37,201 nt of DNA, from NCBI RefSeq assembly GCF_002904295.1, contig NZ_PPHG01000059.1:1-37201 (forward strand), read 5' to 3'. The notes under the pieces are model-generated. The model was not told the DNA's origin and searched no databases. It saw only the letters and a list, made by a program, of their open reading frames with translations. Numbering within the stretch: the first letter of the stretch is position 1; the number at the start of each line of letters is the position of its first letter. The position numbers and the translations under genes were made by a program. Positions 7,312-16,600 of the stretch are shown in pieces. The stretch comes from Amycolatopsis sp. CA-128772. Its GTDB lineage: Bacteria; Actinomycetota; Actinomycetes; Mycobacteriales; Pseudonocardiaceae.

Positions 7312-8541
7312 ATGGCGTCTCCACGGTTGTTCCGGTCCCTCGTCGTCCTCGCCCTGCTCGCGGCCCCGGTCGCGGTGGCCACGTCGACCGCCGAAGCGTC
7401 ACCGCTGCAGAGCGGCGGCATCGTGAACTTCGGCTGCGCCACCTCCGGCAAGTTCCACTGCCTCGGCAAGGCGGTCCGGTCGCCGAACGGCAACGGGCCC
7501 CTGGTCGTCTCGACCCCGGTCGGCTACGGCCCGGCCGAGATCCAGGCCGCCTACAACCTCGGCGGGCTGCACGCGAACGGCCGCACGGTGGCCATTGTGG
7601 ACGCTCAGGACGCGCCGACCGCGGAGGCCGACCTGGCGAAGTTCCGGTCCGCGCGCGGGCTTTCGCCGTGCACGACGGCCAACGGCTGCTTCAAGAAGGT
7701 CAACCAGAACGGCGCGGCGAGCCCGCTCCCGGCCCCCGACTACGGCTGGGCCGAGGAGATCAGCCTCGACCTCGACGCGGTGTCGGCGACCTGCCCGGAC
7801 TGCCACATCCTGCTGGTGGAGGCCGATTCCCCGGACACCGACCCGCTGATGACGGCGGTCGACACGGCCGCGGTGACGCCGGGCGTGGTGGCGATTTCCA
7901 ACAGCTACGGCGGCGCCGAGGATTCGACGATCCTCGCCGCGGACGCGCACCTGAACCACCCGGGTATCGCGGTCACGGCGTCCTCGGGTGACTCGGGCTA
8001 CGGCGTCAGCTGGCCGGCGTCCTCGCCGTACGTGACGGCGGTGGGCGGCACGACGTTGAAGAAGGCGGCGACGACCACCCGTGGCTGGACCGAAACGGCG
8101 TGGAGCGGCAGCGGCAGCGGATGCTCCACAGTGGAGGCCAAGCCGGCCTGGCAGCACGACAGCGGGTGTGCGAAGAGGACGGTCGCGGACGTCTCGGCGG
8201 TCGCGGACCCGGCCACCGGCCTCGGCGTGTACGACACGTACAACAGCTGCGGCACGTCGTCGTGGTGCGACTTCCTGCTGTCGCTGGGCCTGGCCCAGGG
8301 CGCGGACGGCTGGGTGCAGGTCGGCGGCACGAGCCTGTCCTCGCCGGTGATCGCGAGCGTCTACGCACTGGCGGGCAACTCGGTGACGTCGGGTTCGTAC
8401 CCGTACGCGCACACCGGCGGCCTGTACGACGTGACATCGGGCTCGAACGGCAGCTGCGGCGGAACGTACCTCTGCACGGCCGGCCCCGGGTACGACGGGC
8501 CGACCGGGCTGGGCACGCCGAACGGAACGTCAGGGTTCTGA
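7312..8541 (+). CDS. Secreted sedolisin-like serine peptidase (S53), no pro-domain
   Basis: 409 residues from the ATG at 7312, which has GAGGAG about 7 bases upstream and is followed by a signal peptide (cleavage near TAEAS, residue 30). Sedolisin landmarks: substrate-binding start GYGPAEIQAAYNL (about 71), catalytic Glu149 and Asp153 in WAEEISLDLD, oxyanion Asp227 in SSGDSG, nucleophile Ser341 in GGTSLSSP, and the C-terminal calcium-site type motif DVTSGSNGSCGG...GPGYDGPTGLG. Eight or more cysteines suggest disulphides. Classic sedolisins carry a pro-domain of about 180 residues; here only about 40 residues separate the signal peptide from the catalytic fold. It probably digests extracellular protein. 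It is divergent from the GH55-like gene and shares its regulatory gap. Confidence 0.8.
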   Translation: MASPRLFRSLVVLALLAAPVAVATSTAEASPLQSGGIVNFGCATSGKFHCLGKAVRSPNGNGPLVVSTPVGYGPAEIQAAYNLGGLHANGRTVAIVDAQDAPTAEADLAKFRSARGLSPCTTANGCFKKVNQNGAASPLPAPDYGWAEEISLDLDAVSATCPDCHILLVEADSPDTDPLMTAVDTAAVTPGVVAISNSYGGAEDSTILAADAHLNHPGIAVTASSGDSGYGVSWPASSPYVTAVGGTTLKKAATTTRGWTETAWSGSGSGCSTVEAKPAWQHDSGCAKRTVADVSAVADPATGLGVYDTYNSCGTSSWCDFLLSLGLAQGADGWVQVGGTSLSSPVIASVYALAGNSVTSGSYPYAHTGGLYDVTSGSNGSCGGTYLCTAGPGYDGPTGLGTPNGTSGF

Positions 8542-8603
8542 CCCTGGAGCCGCACGGTCGGGTGACGTTCGGGCGGTGCGTTTTCGCTGGTCCGGCCGTG
8601 GGG

Positions 8604-8610
8604 TAAGGAT
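8604..8610 (+). promoter_or_regulatory. -10 box TAAGGAT, probable leaderless start
   Basis: TAAGGAT ends 6 bases before the ATG at 8617, so transcription would start at or next to the start codon. No ribosome-binding site is present, which agrees with a leaderless message. Confidence 0.45.
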
Positions 8611-8616
8611 GTCTGC

Positions 8617-9240
8617 ATGCTGGACACCGAAGTCCTGTCGCGGACGGCTCCGCGGGGGCTCGACGTCGTCACGCCGCTCGGGGACGTGCGGTTCGCCGTC
8701 CGCGCCGGGGGCTGGGACGTGCCCGCGAGACCCGAACTCACCTGGGGCCTGGAGTCCGGGGCGTGGCTGTGCCGGTGGCGGCACAGCCACGCGCGGCTCG
8801 ACGTCGTGTCCGGGAGCACCGCGTGCGGGCGGCCCGGGGTGACCCGCGTGACCACCTTCCTCCGGGTGCTGGCGCGAGAGGACGTCGGCGAGTTCGTCGT
8901 GCAGGCCGAGCTGGCCGGTGCGCCGCACGAGGAGCGCACCTGGGAAAGCGCCTTCACCGCCGAGACCGCCGACGCCGCGGTGAGCGTCGGCGGCCCGAGT
9001 GCCGACGTGCTGCGGCGGTGCTCGCGGGCCGGGCAGCACGTGCCGCCGTACTGGTCGCGGCTGGTCGGCGGGGATGCCGTCGAGCGGACCGGGGGCCGGC
9101 TCACCTGGCGGCTGCCGCGGATCGACCGCGGGGACTACGCCGAGCTGTGGGTGACCGTCGCGTGGAGCGCGCCGGGCGGGGACCCGGGCCGCGCCGTCGA
9201 CATCGACGCGGCCCGGGTGCTGCGGGAGCTAACCCAGTGA
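8617..9240 (+). CDS. Hypothetical soluble protein, ~207 residues
   Basis: No recognised family. The protein is rich in Trp and Arg, mostly beta-predicted (LTWGLESGAWLCRWRHSHAR; VTRVTTFLRVLAREDVGEFV), without signal peptide or membrane segment. Four of its residues are Cys, not arranged as a metal site. A candidate -10 box immediately precedes the ATG. Its 3' end overlaps the convergent fucosidase gene by 12 bases. Coding bias matches neighbouring genes, so I regard it as real, but no role can be proposed. Confidence 0.6.
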   Translation: MLDTEVLSRTAPRGLDVVTPLGDVRFAVRAGGWDVPARPELTWGLESGAWLCRWRHSHARLDVVSGSTACGRPGVTRVTTFLRVLAREDVGEFVVQAELAGAPHEERTWESAFTAETADAAVSVGGPSADVLRRCSRAGQHVPPYWSRLVGGDAVERTGGRLTWRLPRIDRGDYAELWVTVAWSAPGGDPGRAVDIDAARVLRELTQ

Positions 9241-12042
9241 AATCCGGTCCAGATCCGGAGCTCCCGCGCGGTCGTTGCCGATCCGGATCGCGTTGGCGCC
9301 CGCGGCCAGCGTCACCGGGACCGAGGTGGTGTACGGGGTGTTGTTCCCGGCGCCGCTGACCTTCACCTCCGTCGGCGCGCCGCCGTTCACCGACACGAAG
9401 TACGACCGGTCGCCGTTTACCGTGAAGTCGAGGTACAGCGGGTACTGGCCCGCCGCGGGCACCGTCACGCCGGGGAACGTCACCGCCGCCCCCGGGCTGC
9501 CGCCGATGTTGCGCACCTTCTGCCCGCCCGAGCACGGCGAACAGCTCGTGACGCCGGCGTCGCCGATGTCGTTCGCCGAGTCCTCCGCCTCACGCATGAA
9601 CACCCGGTCCGCGGGCCGCGGCTTCACCGGCACCGGCTTGCTCACCGACTTCGCGCGCCCGAGCGTCCGGAACGCCGCCGTCACCGGGATGTTCACGTCC
9701 TGGGCCGCCGGCGCGGTCACCGTCCACGCGCCGCTCAGCACCTGGCCGAGTCCCAGTTTTGCTGCGGTCACTGCGCCACCTTCGACCGTCCAGCCCGCCG
9801 GGACCACGGGCGCCAGCGAGACGTCGTCGATCGGGTCGTCGACGTCCAGCCGCAGCGACGCGGTGATCCGCAGCGACTGCTGACCGGGCGAAACCCACTG
9901 CACGCCCGCGGGTTGCACGGTCAACGTCGTCTTCGGCGTGTACGACTCCGGCGGCATCGGCGCCACCGCGATCCGGTCGAGTCCGGTCGTCCCGGACACC
10001 TTGATCGTGTTGGCCCCCGCGACCAGCGGCACCGCGATCGCTCCCGGCGCGGCGACCGTGACCGGGGCCGCGCCGTTGACGCTCACCGAGAGCGTGCCCG
10101 GCCCGGTCGTGTCCAGCTGCAGCCGCGACGGGCCGGCGGCCTGGACGTCGCGGAAGACAACCGCGCCGCGGTCGAGCCCCTTGACCGCGTTGGTGCCCGA
10201 GCACGCCTCGCACCACACCGGCGACGCCTTGCCCTCGAAGCCGTTGCGCCACGACTCCGCTTCCAGGGGCCCTTCGCCACGCGGGTCGGGGTAGCCGTAG
10301 GCGACGTCGATCTCGTCGAGCGCGAGCTGCCGGTAGAACGGCTTGGCCTGCGGCCCCGACCACGTGTTCAGCACCTCGAGCCGCAGGTACCGCGCGTGCA
10401 CCTCGCCGACGTCGATGAACTGCACACCGCGGTTGCTGGGCAGCGCGCCGGTGCGGACCGGGGCACCCCAATCCTTCCCGTCGGCACTGGCGTAAACGCG
10501 GTAGTCCCTGATCCGCGCGGAATCCTCGGCGCGGCCGAAGGACTCCCGCGCGGCCGTCGGCGACGACTCGCGCTCGTGCACCGCCAGGTAGGCCGTCGAC
10601 CGCTTGCGGCCCAGGTCGAGCGTCACCGACACCGGGAGCCGGCCGCCGGCGTCCCAGTAGTTGAGGTAGCTGCCGTCGACGAGGTTCGCCGCCGAAGCCG
10701 CGTTGGAAGACGCGGTCGCCTTGATCGTGCTCTTGTCGTAGAAGTACTGCTGCCCCGCGGTGTCCACTTTGAACACGGTGTCGTAGGTGTCCCAGTCGGT
10801 GATGTCCAGAATGGACAGATGGCCGCCGGACTGGGCGAACCGCATCGGTTTGCCGGTGCGCAGGTCCGACACGCCGGTGACGCGGTAGCCGTTGTCCCGC
10901 AGCCGGACCAGGTTCGTCGAGGGCCGCGTGACGACGTGGACGTACTGCGTCTTCGCGCCGGGGCGGACGGTGATCACGCCGTGCGCGCCGTCGTTCCAGA
11001 AGCCGGGCTGCAGGCCGCCGTACAGGTAGCCGCCGCCTTCGGTGCCCGACAGCGATTCCCGGATCGGCTGCGTCCAGGACGCCATGAAGTTGTTGAACGC
11101 CTCCTGCTGCGGCGGGAACTTCCCGTTCAGCATGGCGGTTTCGGCCATCAGCGACTTGATCGACGAGCCCGCGTTCGTGATGTACCGGCCGGTGGAGAGC
11201 CGGAAGTCGACGGCCTGGTCGCCGCCGCTGTACCACCAGTCGCCGTTGGTGGGCAGCTTGTAGTCGGCCTCGGTGAGCCGCGGCATCGGCGTGTAGATCG
11301 CCTGCGGGTAGTCGTAGGACGGGGTCATGCCGGTCTTCTGCTCGTTGCTGACCGTGTCCATGATCGGTGTGTCCTCGTTGTTGTTGCTCAGCAACATCGA
11401 CGGCCGCTTCTCGCGGATGTGCTCGTAGAGCCCGTGCTGCTCCCAGTACTCGTTGTCGTTGTCGATCCAGAACCCGGCGAGGTCGCCGTAGTGGTCCATG
11501 ACCTCGTCGAACAGGTCGTAGCTGAACTCGCCGAAGCCGGGGCGGGTGGTCAGGTCGACGGGCTTGCCCTTGTACGCCGAGTAGGCGGCCGAGTCGAGCG
11601 ATTCGTGGCCGGTTTCGTTGTGCCACTGGGGATCGTCGGTCAGGTAGAGCATGACGCGGACGCCCTTGGCCCGGCCCGCGGCGATCAGCTCGCCGAGGAA
11701 GTCGCGCTGCGTCGAGCAGCTGCCGGGGATCTTCGACGGCCACGGCCGCGCGTACCCCAGCCGGCTGTGGAAGGTGGTGAGGACGACGTAGGACGCCCCG
11801 AGCTTCTTCGCCTCGTCGATCCAGTACTCCGGCGTCCAGCCGCCGTCGGTGACGTCACGCTCCCAGGCCGCGCAGTCGGTGTGCCGCGGCGCGGTGAACA
11901 TGCCCCAGTGCAGGAACAACCCGGCCGTCGAGGCCCGCAGCCAGTCCTGACGCGGGTGGTACAGCTCGGCGTTCGCGGGGGAAACCAGGCTCGCCACCAG
12001 CGCGATGGCGGCGGCCAGGCAGGCAAGCAGTCGGATTCTCAA
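9229..12042 (-). CDS. Multidomain secreted alpha-L-fucosidase (GH29 + carbohydrate-binding modules)
   Basis: 937 residues from the TTG at 12042, with AGGAGG 4 bases upstream. Signal peptide 1-25. About 28-430: GH29 barrel (GLFLHWGMFTAPRH, VVLTTFHSRLG, GFWIDNDNEYW); Asp194 in FWID is in the position of the GH29 nucleophile. About 440-600: F5/8-type C / CBM32 domain (SNAASAANLVDGSYLNYWDAG ... RYLRLEVLN). About 605-710: first CBM35-like unit (GPLEAESWRNGFEG, CEACSGTNAVKG). About 715-800: NEW3-like beta-sandwich (DDVSLAPVVPAGWTVEGG). About 825-937: second CBM35-like unit (MREAEDSANDIGD, CSPCSGGQKVRNIGG). Both CBM35-like units carry a CxxCSG pair. It probably removes fucose from extracellular glycans. 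Its start codon overlaps the stop of the RES remnant upstream (TTGA). Confidence 0.88.
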   Translation of the reverse strand: MRIRLLACLAAAIALVASLVSPANAELYHPRQDWLRASTAGLFLHWGMFTAPRHTDCAAWERDVTDGGWTPEYWIDEAKKLGASYVVLTTFHSRLGYARPWPSKIPGSCSTQRDFLGELIAAGRAKGVRVMLYLTDDPQWHNETGHESLDSAAYSAYKGKPVDLTTRPGFGEFSYDLFDEVMDHYGDLAGFWIDNDNEYWEQHGLYEHIREKRPSMLLSNNNEDTPIMDTVSNEQKTGMTPSYDYPQAIYTPMPRLTEADYKLPTNGDWWYSGGDQAVDFRLSTGRYITNAGSSIKSLMAETAMLNGKFPPQQEAFNNFMASWTQPIRESLSGTEGGGYLYGGLQPGFWNDGAHGVITVRPGAKTQYVHVVTRPSTNLVRLRDNGYRVTGVSDLRTGKPMRFAQSGGHLSILDITDWDTYDTVFKVDTAGQQYFYDKSTIKATASSNAASAANLVDGSYLNYWDAGGRLPVSVTLDLGRKRSTAYLAVHERESSPTAARESFGRAEDSARIRDYRVYASADGKDWGAPVRTGALPSNRGVQFIDVGEVHARYLRLEVLNTWSGPQAKPFYRQLALDEIDVAYGYPDPRGEGPLEAESWRNGFEGKASPVWCEACSGTNAVKGLDRGAVVFRDVQAAGPSRLQLDTTGPGTLSVSVNGAAPVTVAAPGAIAVPLVAGANTIKVSGTTGLDRIAVAPMPPESYTPKTTLTVQPAGVQWVSPGQQSLRITASLRLDVDDPIDDVSLAPVVPAGWTVEGGAVTAAKLGLGQVLSGAWTVTAPAAQDVNIPVTAAFRTLGRAKSVSKPVPVKPRPADRVFMREAEDSANDIGDAGVTSCSPCSGGQKVRNIGGSPGAAVTFPGVTVPAAGQYPLYLDFTVNGDRSYFVSVNGGAPTEVKVSGAGNNTPYTTSVPVTLAAGANAIRIGNDRAGAPDLDRISLG

Positions 12043-12640
12043 AGGACCTCCTCGTCCGGAGAGATCCGATGATTGGTCGCTCGTATATCGTACGTCAAGG
12101 GTAGATGCCGCTCATCGGCACACAGTCGTCCGATCTGTCCCTGGCGGCCCCAAGCCCATTGCTGGCTTGAGAGGCCGGCATCGTAGAACAGCACGCAGCA
12201 GACCCCGTCGTTTTGTGCGCTGCGGTAAAGGATGCCGTCGACGGCGTTGCTGGAGACGAACCGCAAGTACTCGGTGACGACCTGGGTCGCGACGTACTCG
12301 ATGTGCTCTCGGCCATCGAGGGCGATCGGTTTACCCAGGTCAGCAGCGAACCGGTGAAGGAAGACGAGATCGTACCGCTGTGAGCTGTGCGCGCCGATCT
12401 CGACGCAGCGTGCCGTAATCCTGCAGCACTCGGTCCACCTCCTGGAGGAACTCTCCGGTGGTGAACAGGACTCAGCTGAGCGAGGTCGTCTTCGGCCACA
12501 GATGCGCCGGTGTCGTCGCTCGACGCGCCGCAGAACGTGCACTCCAGCTCGGTGAGGTGTTTGCCGACCTCCGCTTGCAGGGTGTCGTCGAGGATGCATC
12601 CCGTGCACACCGCGTGGCCGCCAGTGTCACCGAAGAACCT
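12039..12640 (-). pseudogene. RES-domain toxin remnant (HEPN/RES N-terminal piece + RES C-terminal piece)
   Basis: Two recognisable pieces in different frames. Near 12470-12615 (minus) lies a cysteine-pair module (CTGCILDDTLQAEVGKHLTE, then CTFCG), typical of the HEPN/RES N-terminal domain. Near 12100-12330 lies the end of a RES domain: EHIEYVATQVVTEYLR ... GILYRSAQNDGVCCVLFYD, including the Ser of the Arg-Glu-Ser set. Between them a third frame gives TGEFLQEVDRVLQDYGTLR. Intact proteins of this architecture are about 350-450 residues; here most of the middle, including the Arg and Glu positions, is missing or shifted. Intact RES proteins are NAD+-degrading toxins (ADP-ribosyl/NAD phosphorylase type). 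This copy cannot work. Its final stop overlaps the fucosidase start codon. Confidence 0.7.
12069..12098 (-). promoter_or_regulatory. Possible promoter/operator of the fucosidase gene
   Basis: On the minus strand TTGACG (12098-12093) could be a -35 with a weak -10 about 17 bases on; alternatively TACGAT (12092-12087) could itself be a -10. The core CGTA-n5-TACG (12082-12094) is an imperfect palindrome and may be a regulator site. The choice between these readings is unresolved. Confidence 0.3.
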
Positions 12641-12707
12641 CGGCTGTAGCGCGACGTGGTCGCCGCAACGACGGCTGGAGCGGCCGGAGCCGGTCTCGAA
12701 CGGAACG

Positions 12708-12734
12708 TGTCACAAACTCCCGGCCGCGTTCGTC
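12708..12734 (+). promoter_or_regulatory. ECF41-type promoter (TGTCACA-n16-CGTC)
   Basis: TGTCACA at 12708-12714, exactly 16 bases, then CGTC at 12731-12734. This equals the autoregulatory promoter consensus known for ECF41 sigma factors and lies 32 bases before the GTG of the ECF41-type gene at 12767. Strong evidence for autoregulation. Confidence 0.85.
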
Positions 12735-12766
12735 AGGGTGGTGATCGACCGTGAAAGGACCTCCTC

Positions 12767-13648
12767 GTGAACGCTGAACTCCTCGCCCGCAGCTTCGAGA
12801 GCCACCGCGACCACCTGCGTTCCGTGGCCTACCGGATGCTCGGCTCGCTGACCGAGGCCGAGGACGCCGTGCAGGAGGCGTGGCTGAAGCTGAGCCGGAG
12901 CGACTCGGCGGCCGTCGAGAACCTCGGCGGGTGGCTGACCACGGTCGTCGGCCGCGTCTGCCTCGACATGCTGCGGTCGCGCAAGGCCCGGCGGGAGGAG
13001 CCGTGGGACGCGCTGGTGCCCGATCCGATCGTCAGCCGGGACGACGCCGGCCCCGAGCACCAGGCGCTGATGGCGGACTCGGTCGGCCTCGCGCTGCTCG
13101 TCGTGCTCGACACGCTCACCCCGGGCGAGCGGCTGGCGTTCGTGCTGCGGGACATGTTCGCGATGCCGTTCGAGGAGATCGCGCCGATCGTCGGCCGATC
13201 CGAGGCGGCGACCCGGCAGCTGGCCAGCCGCGCGCGGCGGCGGGTGCAGGGTGCGCCGGTCGCGCCCGATCCCGACCTGAACCGGCAGCGCGAAGTCGTC
13301 GACGCGTTCCTGGCGGCCGCCCGCGGCGGCGACTTCGACGCGCTGGTCTCGGTCCTCGACCCGGACGTCGTGCTGCGCGCCGACCGCGGCCCGGCCCTGG
13401 GCGGCTCGGACGAGGTCCGCGGCGCGGCGGCGGTCGCGAACCAGGCCCTGACGTTCTCCCGGCTCGGCGCGGGCGGCGGCGTGGTCCGGCGCGCCCTGGT
13501 CAACGGCGCGGCGGGCGTGGTGGCGACGCGCGAGGGCCGGCCGTTCTCGGTGCTCGGCTTCACGGTCGCGGGCGGCCGGATCGTCGAGATCGACATCCTC
13601 GCCGACCCCGAGCGCCTCAGCCGGCTGGACCTGGCCGTGCTCGACTGA
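12767..13648 (+). CDS. ECF41-family RNA polymerase sigma factor (SigJ-like) with SnoaL-like C-terminus
   Basis: 293 residues, GTG start with AAAGGA about 7 bases upstream. Region sigma-2 (about 1-75: AYRMLGSLTEAEDAVQEAWLK) and sigma-4 (about 110-160: LTPGERLAFVLRDMFAMPFEEIAPIVG) are followed by a fused C-terminal SnoaL/NTF2-like domain (about 170-290), the hallmark of ECF41. This domain takes the place of a separate anti-sigma factor and tunes activity. The linker and C-terminal signature motifs appear in variant form (VPDP; ADPERL near the end). Most ECF41 genes sit beside a carboxymuconolactone-decarboxylase or oxidoreductase target gene; none is adjacent here, so the target may lie elsewhere. 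A matching promoter is upstream. It converges on the Rhs-like gene with a 12-bp gap. Confidence 0.9.
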   Translation: MNAELLARSFESHRDHLRSVAYRMLGSLTEAEDAVQEAWLKLSRSDSAAVENLGGWLTTVVGRVCLDMLRSRKARREEPWDALVPDPIVSRDDAGPEHQALMADSVGLALLVVLDTLTPGERLAFVLRDMFAMPFEEIAPIVGRSEAATRQLASRARRRVQGAPVAPDPDLNRQREVVDAFLAAARGGDFDALVSVLDPDVVLRADRGPALGGSDEVRGAAAVANQALTFSRLGAGGGVVRRALVNGAAGVVATREGRPFSVLGFTVAGGRIVEIDILADPERLSRLDLAVLD

Positions 13649-13660
13649 CCGACGCCGGCG

Positions 13661-16600
13661 CTAACCCGCCTCGCCACTCACGACCGCGCCGCGCTCGTCG
13701 GTCACCAGGGCCACCCGGCCGTCCGGGTCGAAGTGCCGGTAGCGGCGGCGGCCGTCCGCGTACTGCCACACCGCGTCCGCCACCACGATCACCAGCTCGC
13801 CGTCTTCGACCGCGTACAGCTCGTCCGGGGTCAGGACTTCGTGGATGTGCGTGCCGGTGGTGACCAGCGTGCGGACCCGGCGGCCGGTGTGGTCGTAGCC
13901 GTACAGCGCGTTGACGCCGTCGCCGTGCACCCCGCGCAGCCGGCCGAACGCGTCGCGGATTTCGCTGCCCGCAAGGGGTTCCTCCGGGACGCCGGGCGTG
14001 ACGTCGTGCCGCAGGCCGCGCGGGCCGGTGACGACGTGCCCGGGGGTGAAGTGCTCGCTGACGCCGTTCGCGTAGTGCACCGCGGTCCGGTGGCCGCGCA
14101 GGTCGTACTGGATCGCGTCGACGAACCCGGGCACGCTCACCAGCCGGCCGACCTCGTCGTACTGGTGGTGCACGGTCAGCCGGCCGTCGCCGGCGTCGGG
14201 GTAGGTCACCTCGGACAGCCGCCCGTCCGCGCGGCGAACGACGTCCAGCCGGTACTCGACGGCCACGTGCGCCGGCCGCCAGCGCTTCTCGGTCACCTGC
14301 CCGAGCGCGTCGTAGCCGAACAGCGTGACGCCGGATTCGTCGGCGGCGCGCACCAGCCGCCCGCAGCTGTGCGGCCCGGCCTCCGGCGGCACCGGCCGCC
14401 CGCCGTCGTGGTGGGTGAACTTCGTGACCGGGGTGCCGCCCGGGTCGTCGACCAGCACCGCGACCACCCGGTCGGCCGCGTCGTGCACGCGGTACACCGT
14501 GTGCCCGCCCACGGTCCGCGTCTCGGCCTCGTGGCCGGCGGCGTCCCGGACGTGCACGACGCCGTCCGCGCCGCGCAGTTCCCGCCCGAGCAGGTCGTAC
14601 CCGCCCTCCGGGTCGCTTTCGCGGGGCTGCTCGGTGAGCGGCCGGCCCAGCGCGTCGTAGTGGAAGACGTCCGCGGGCGCCGGCGGCTCGCCGTCCCGGA
14701 ACCCCCGGCTGGTCCGGCACACCAGGCCCCGCGCGCAGTACTCGTGGCGCTCGTCGACGACGTCGCCGAGCAGCTCGGCGTGCCGCCGCTCCAGCAGCCG
14801 GCCGGCGCCGTCGCGCAGCTCGGCGGTCACGAGCACCTCCGCCTCGCCGGACACCGCGCGCTGCTCGGTGGTGACCCGCACCGGGCCGCCGTGGTCGTAG
14901 CGGTACCGGACGGTCGGCAGGTCCGCCGAGTCGCCCGGCCGCACGACCGTTTCGGGGCGCCCCAGCGGGTCGTGGGTCACCGTCGTCACCGCGCCCGCCG
15001 GGTCGGTCACCTCGCACACCCGGCCCGTGCGGACGTCGTGGCGCGTCACCGTCACGTTCCCGAGCGGGTCCGTGGCCACCTCGGGGAAGCACTGGTCGGC
15101 CGAATAGCGGACCTCCCGGGTGTGGCCGAGCGGGTCGGTCGTCGTGGTGCGCAGGCCGGTGACGGTGGCGAACCGCCCGTGGAACGTCGTCGCCCACCAG
15201 CCCTCCTCGCCGGGCCGGCGGTGGTAGCCGTGCCGCCGGAAGTCCGGCGGGACCCGGCCGTGGACGTCGGCGACGAGCGCGTCGGTGAGCACCAGCTCCT
15301 CCCGCGCGGTGAGGAAACCGTGCGAGCCGATGCGGCCGTCGGGCTCCTCGTCGTACCGGAACAGCGTGTCGGCGCGGACTTTCCCGCTGCCGTCCACTTC
15401 GCGGACCCGGGCGGGCAACGACGTGAACCGGCGCTCGGGGTCGCTCGCGTACGTCGTGCGCCGGTCCCGCACGACCGCCGGCCGGCCGGGCCGCTCGGTC
15501 GTTTCCACCTCGCGCGTGGGGTTCCCGGCCGCGTCGAAGGCCGTCTCCGTCGTGGTCACCGACACCGGCGTCGCCCGGCGCTCGAACTCGGTCGTCACCG
15601 AGCGGGTCCACTGTGGACGGCGGAGGTGCTCGACCCGGCGGTACGGCCGGCCCGCGGCGGGGGAGCCGTCGAGGCCGTAGGTCTCCTCCCGGTCCGGCAG
15701 CCCGTCGTCGCCGAACCAGCGCACGGTCCGCAGCGTCGGCGCGTACTCGTCGCCGAGCTCGTCCTGCACGACCCGGCCGAAGACGGGGTACCGGCCGTCG
15801 TGGTACTCGAACTCCGTCACGCCCTCGTGCCCGGTGGCCGAGTCGCGGCGGGACACCCGCCGGACCACCGGCACGGAGGCGGCGACGGCGTACTCGACGG
15901 CGGTGCGCAGCCCGATCCCGTTGTCGACCTCGCACAGCCGTCCGGTGCGGGGCAGGTCTTCGAGCGAGTGGTACGGCACGGCGTCGAGCAGCGACACCCC
16001 GGTCCCGGAATGCGCCCGTGCGGCCAGCTGCACCCGCCGCGGCGGCGCTGCCTCGACGGTGGCGTAGGCCAGGCGCAGCAGCGGCGCGGCGGTTTCCGCG
16101 CCCTGGGTGTCGAACCCGCTGAGCGCCACCGACGTCAGCAGGGAGGCGCCGGTGACGTCGTCGGCGTCGTAGCCGAGGGTCCAGCGCCGCACGAGCGGCC
16201 GCGTGCCGTCGGGCACCCGCAGGTCGATCCGCGCGCACCGCAGCGCCGTCGTGACGAGCGTGCCGCCGCGGCCCCAGCGCAGCACGTCCGGGCGCGACTC
16301 GTAGCTGAACTCCACTTCGTAGGGCCCGTAGGAAACGCGCGTGAGGTACGCCTGGCCGCTGTGGTGCGCCCAGCCGAACGTCGCGGCCGTGCCGAACGGG
16401 TCCTCGGTCCGGTCGAGGTACCAGGCCGAGCCTTCGCCCGGGCCGAGGAAGTGCCGGAGCCCCGAGCGGGTGGTCAGCAGGTAGCCGTCGCCCCAGCGGA
16501 CCAGCCGGCCCGCCGTCCGGGACCGCGCCTGCCCGTCCGCCAGGCCGACGTGGGGCAGCGGGACGGCGAAGCCGCCACCGAACGGGCCGTTCGGCGCGCC

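Noticed and set aside
9913..12072. Long open frame on the plus strand opposite the fucosidase gene
   Set aside because: Composition is Arg/Val/Gly-rich with no family motif; the minus strand encodes a clear GH29 protein. It is a GC-bias shadow.
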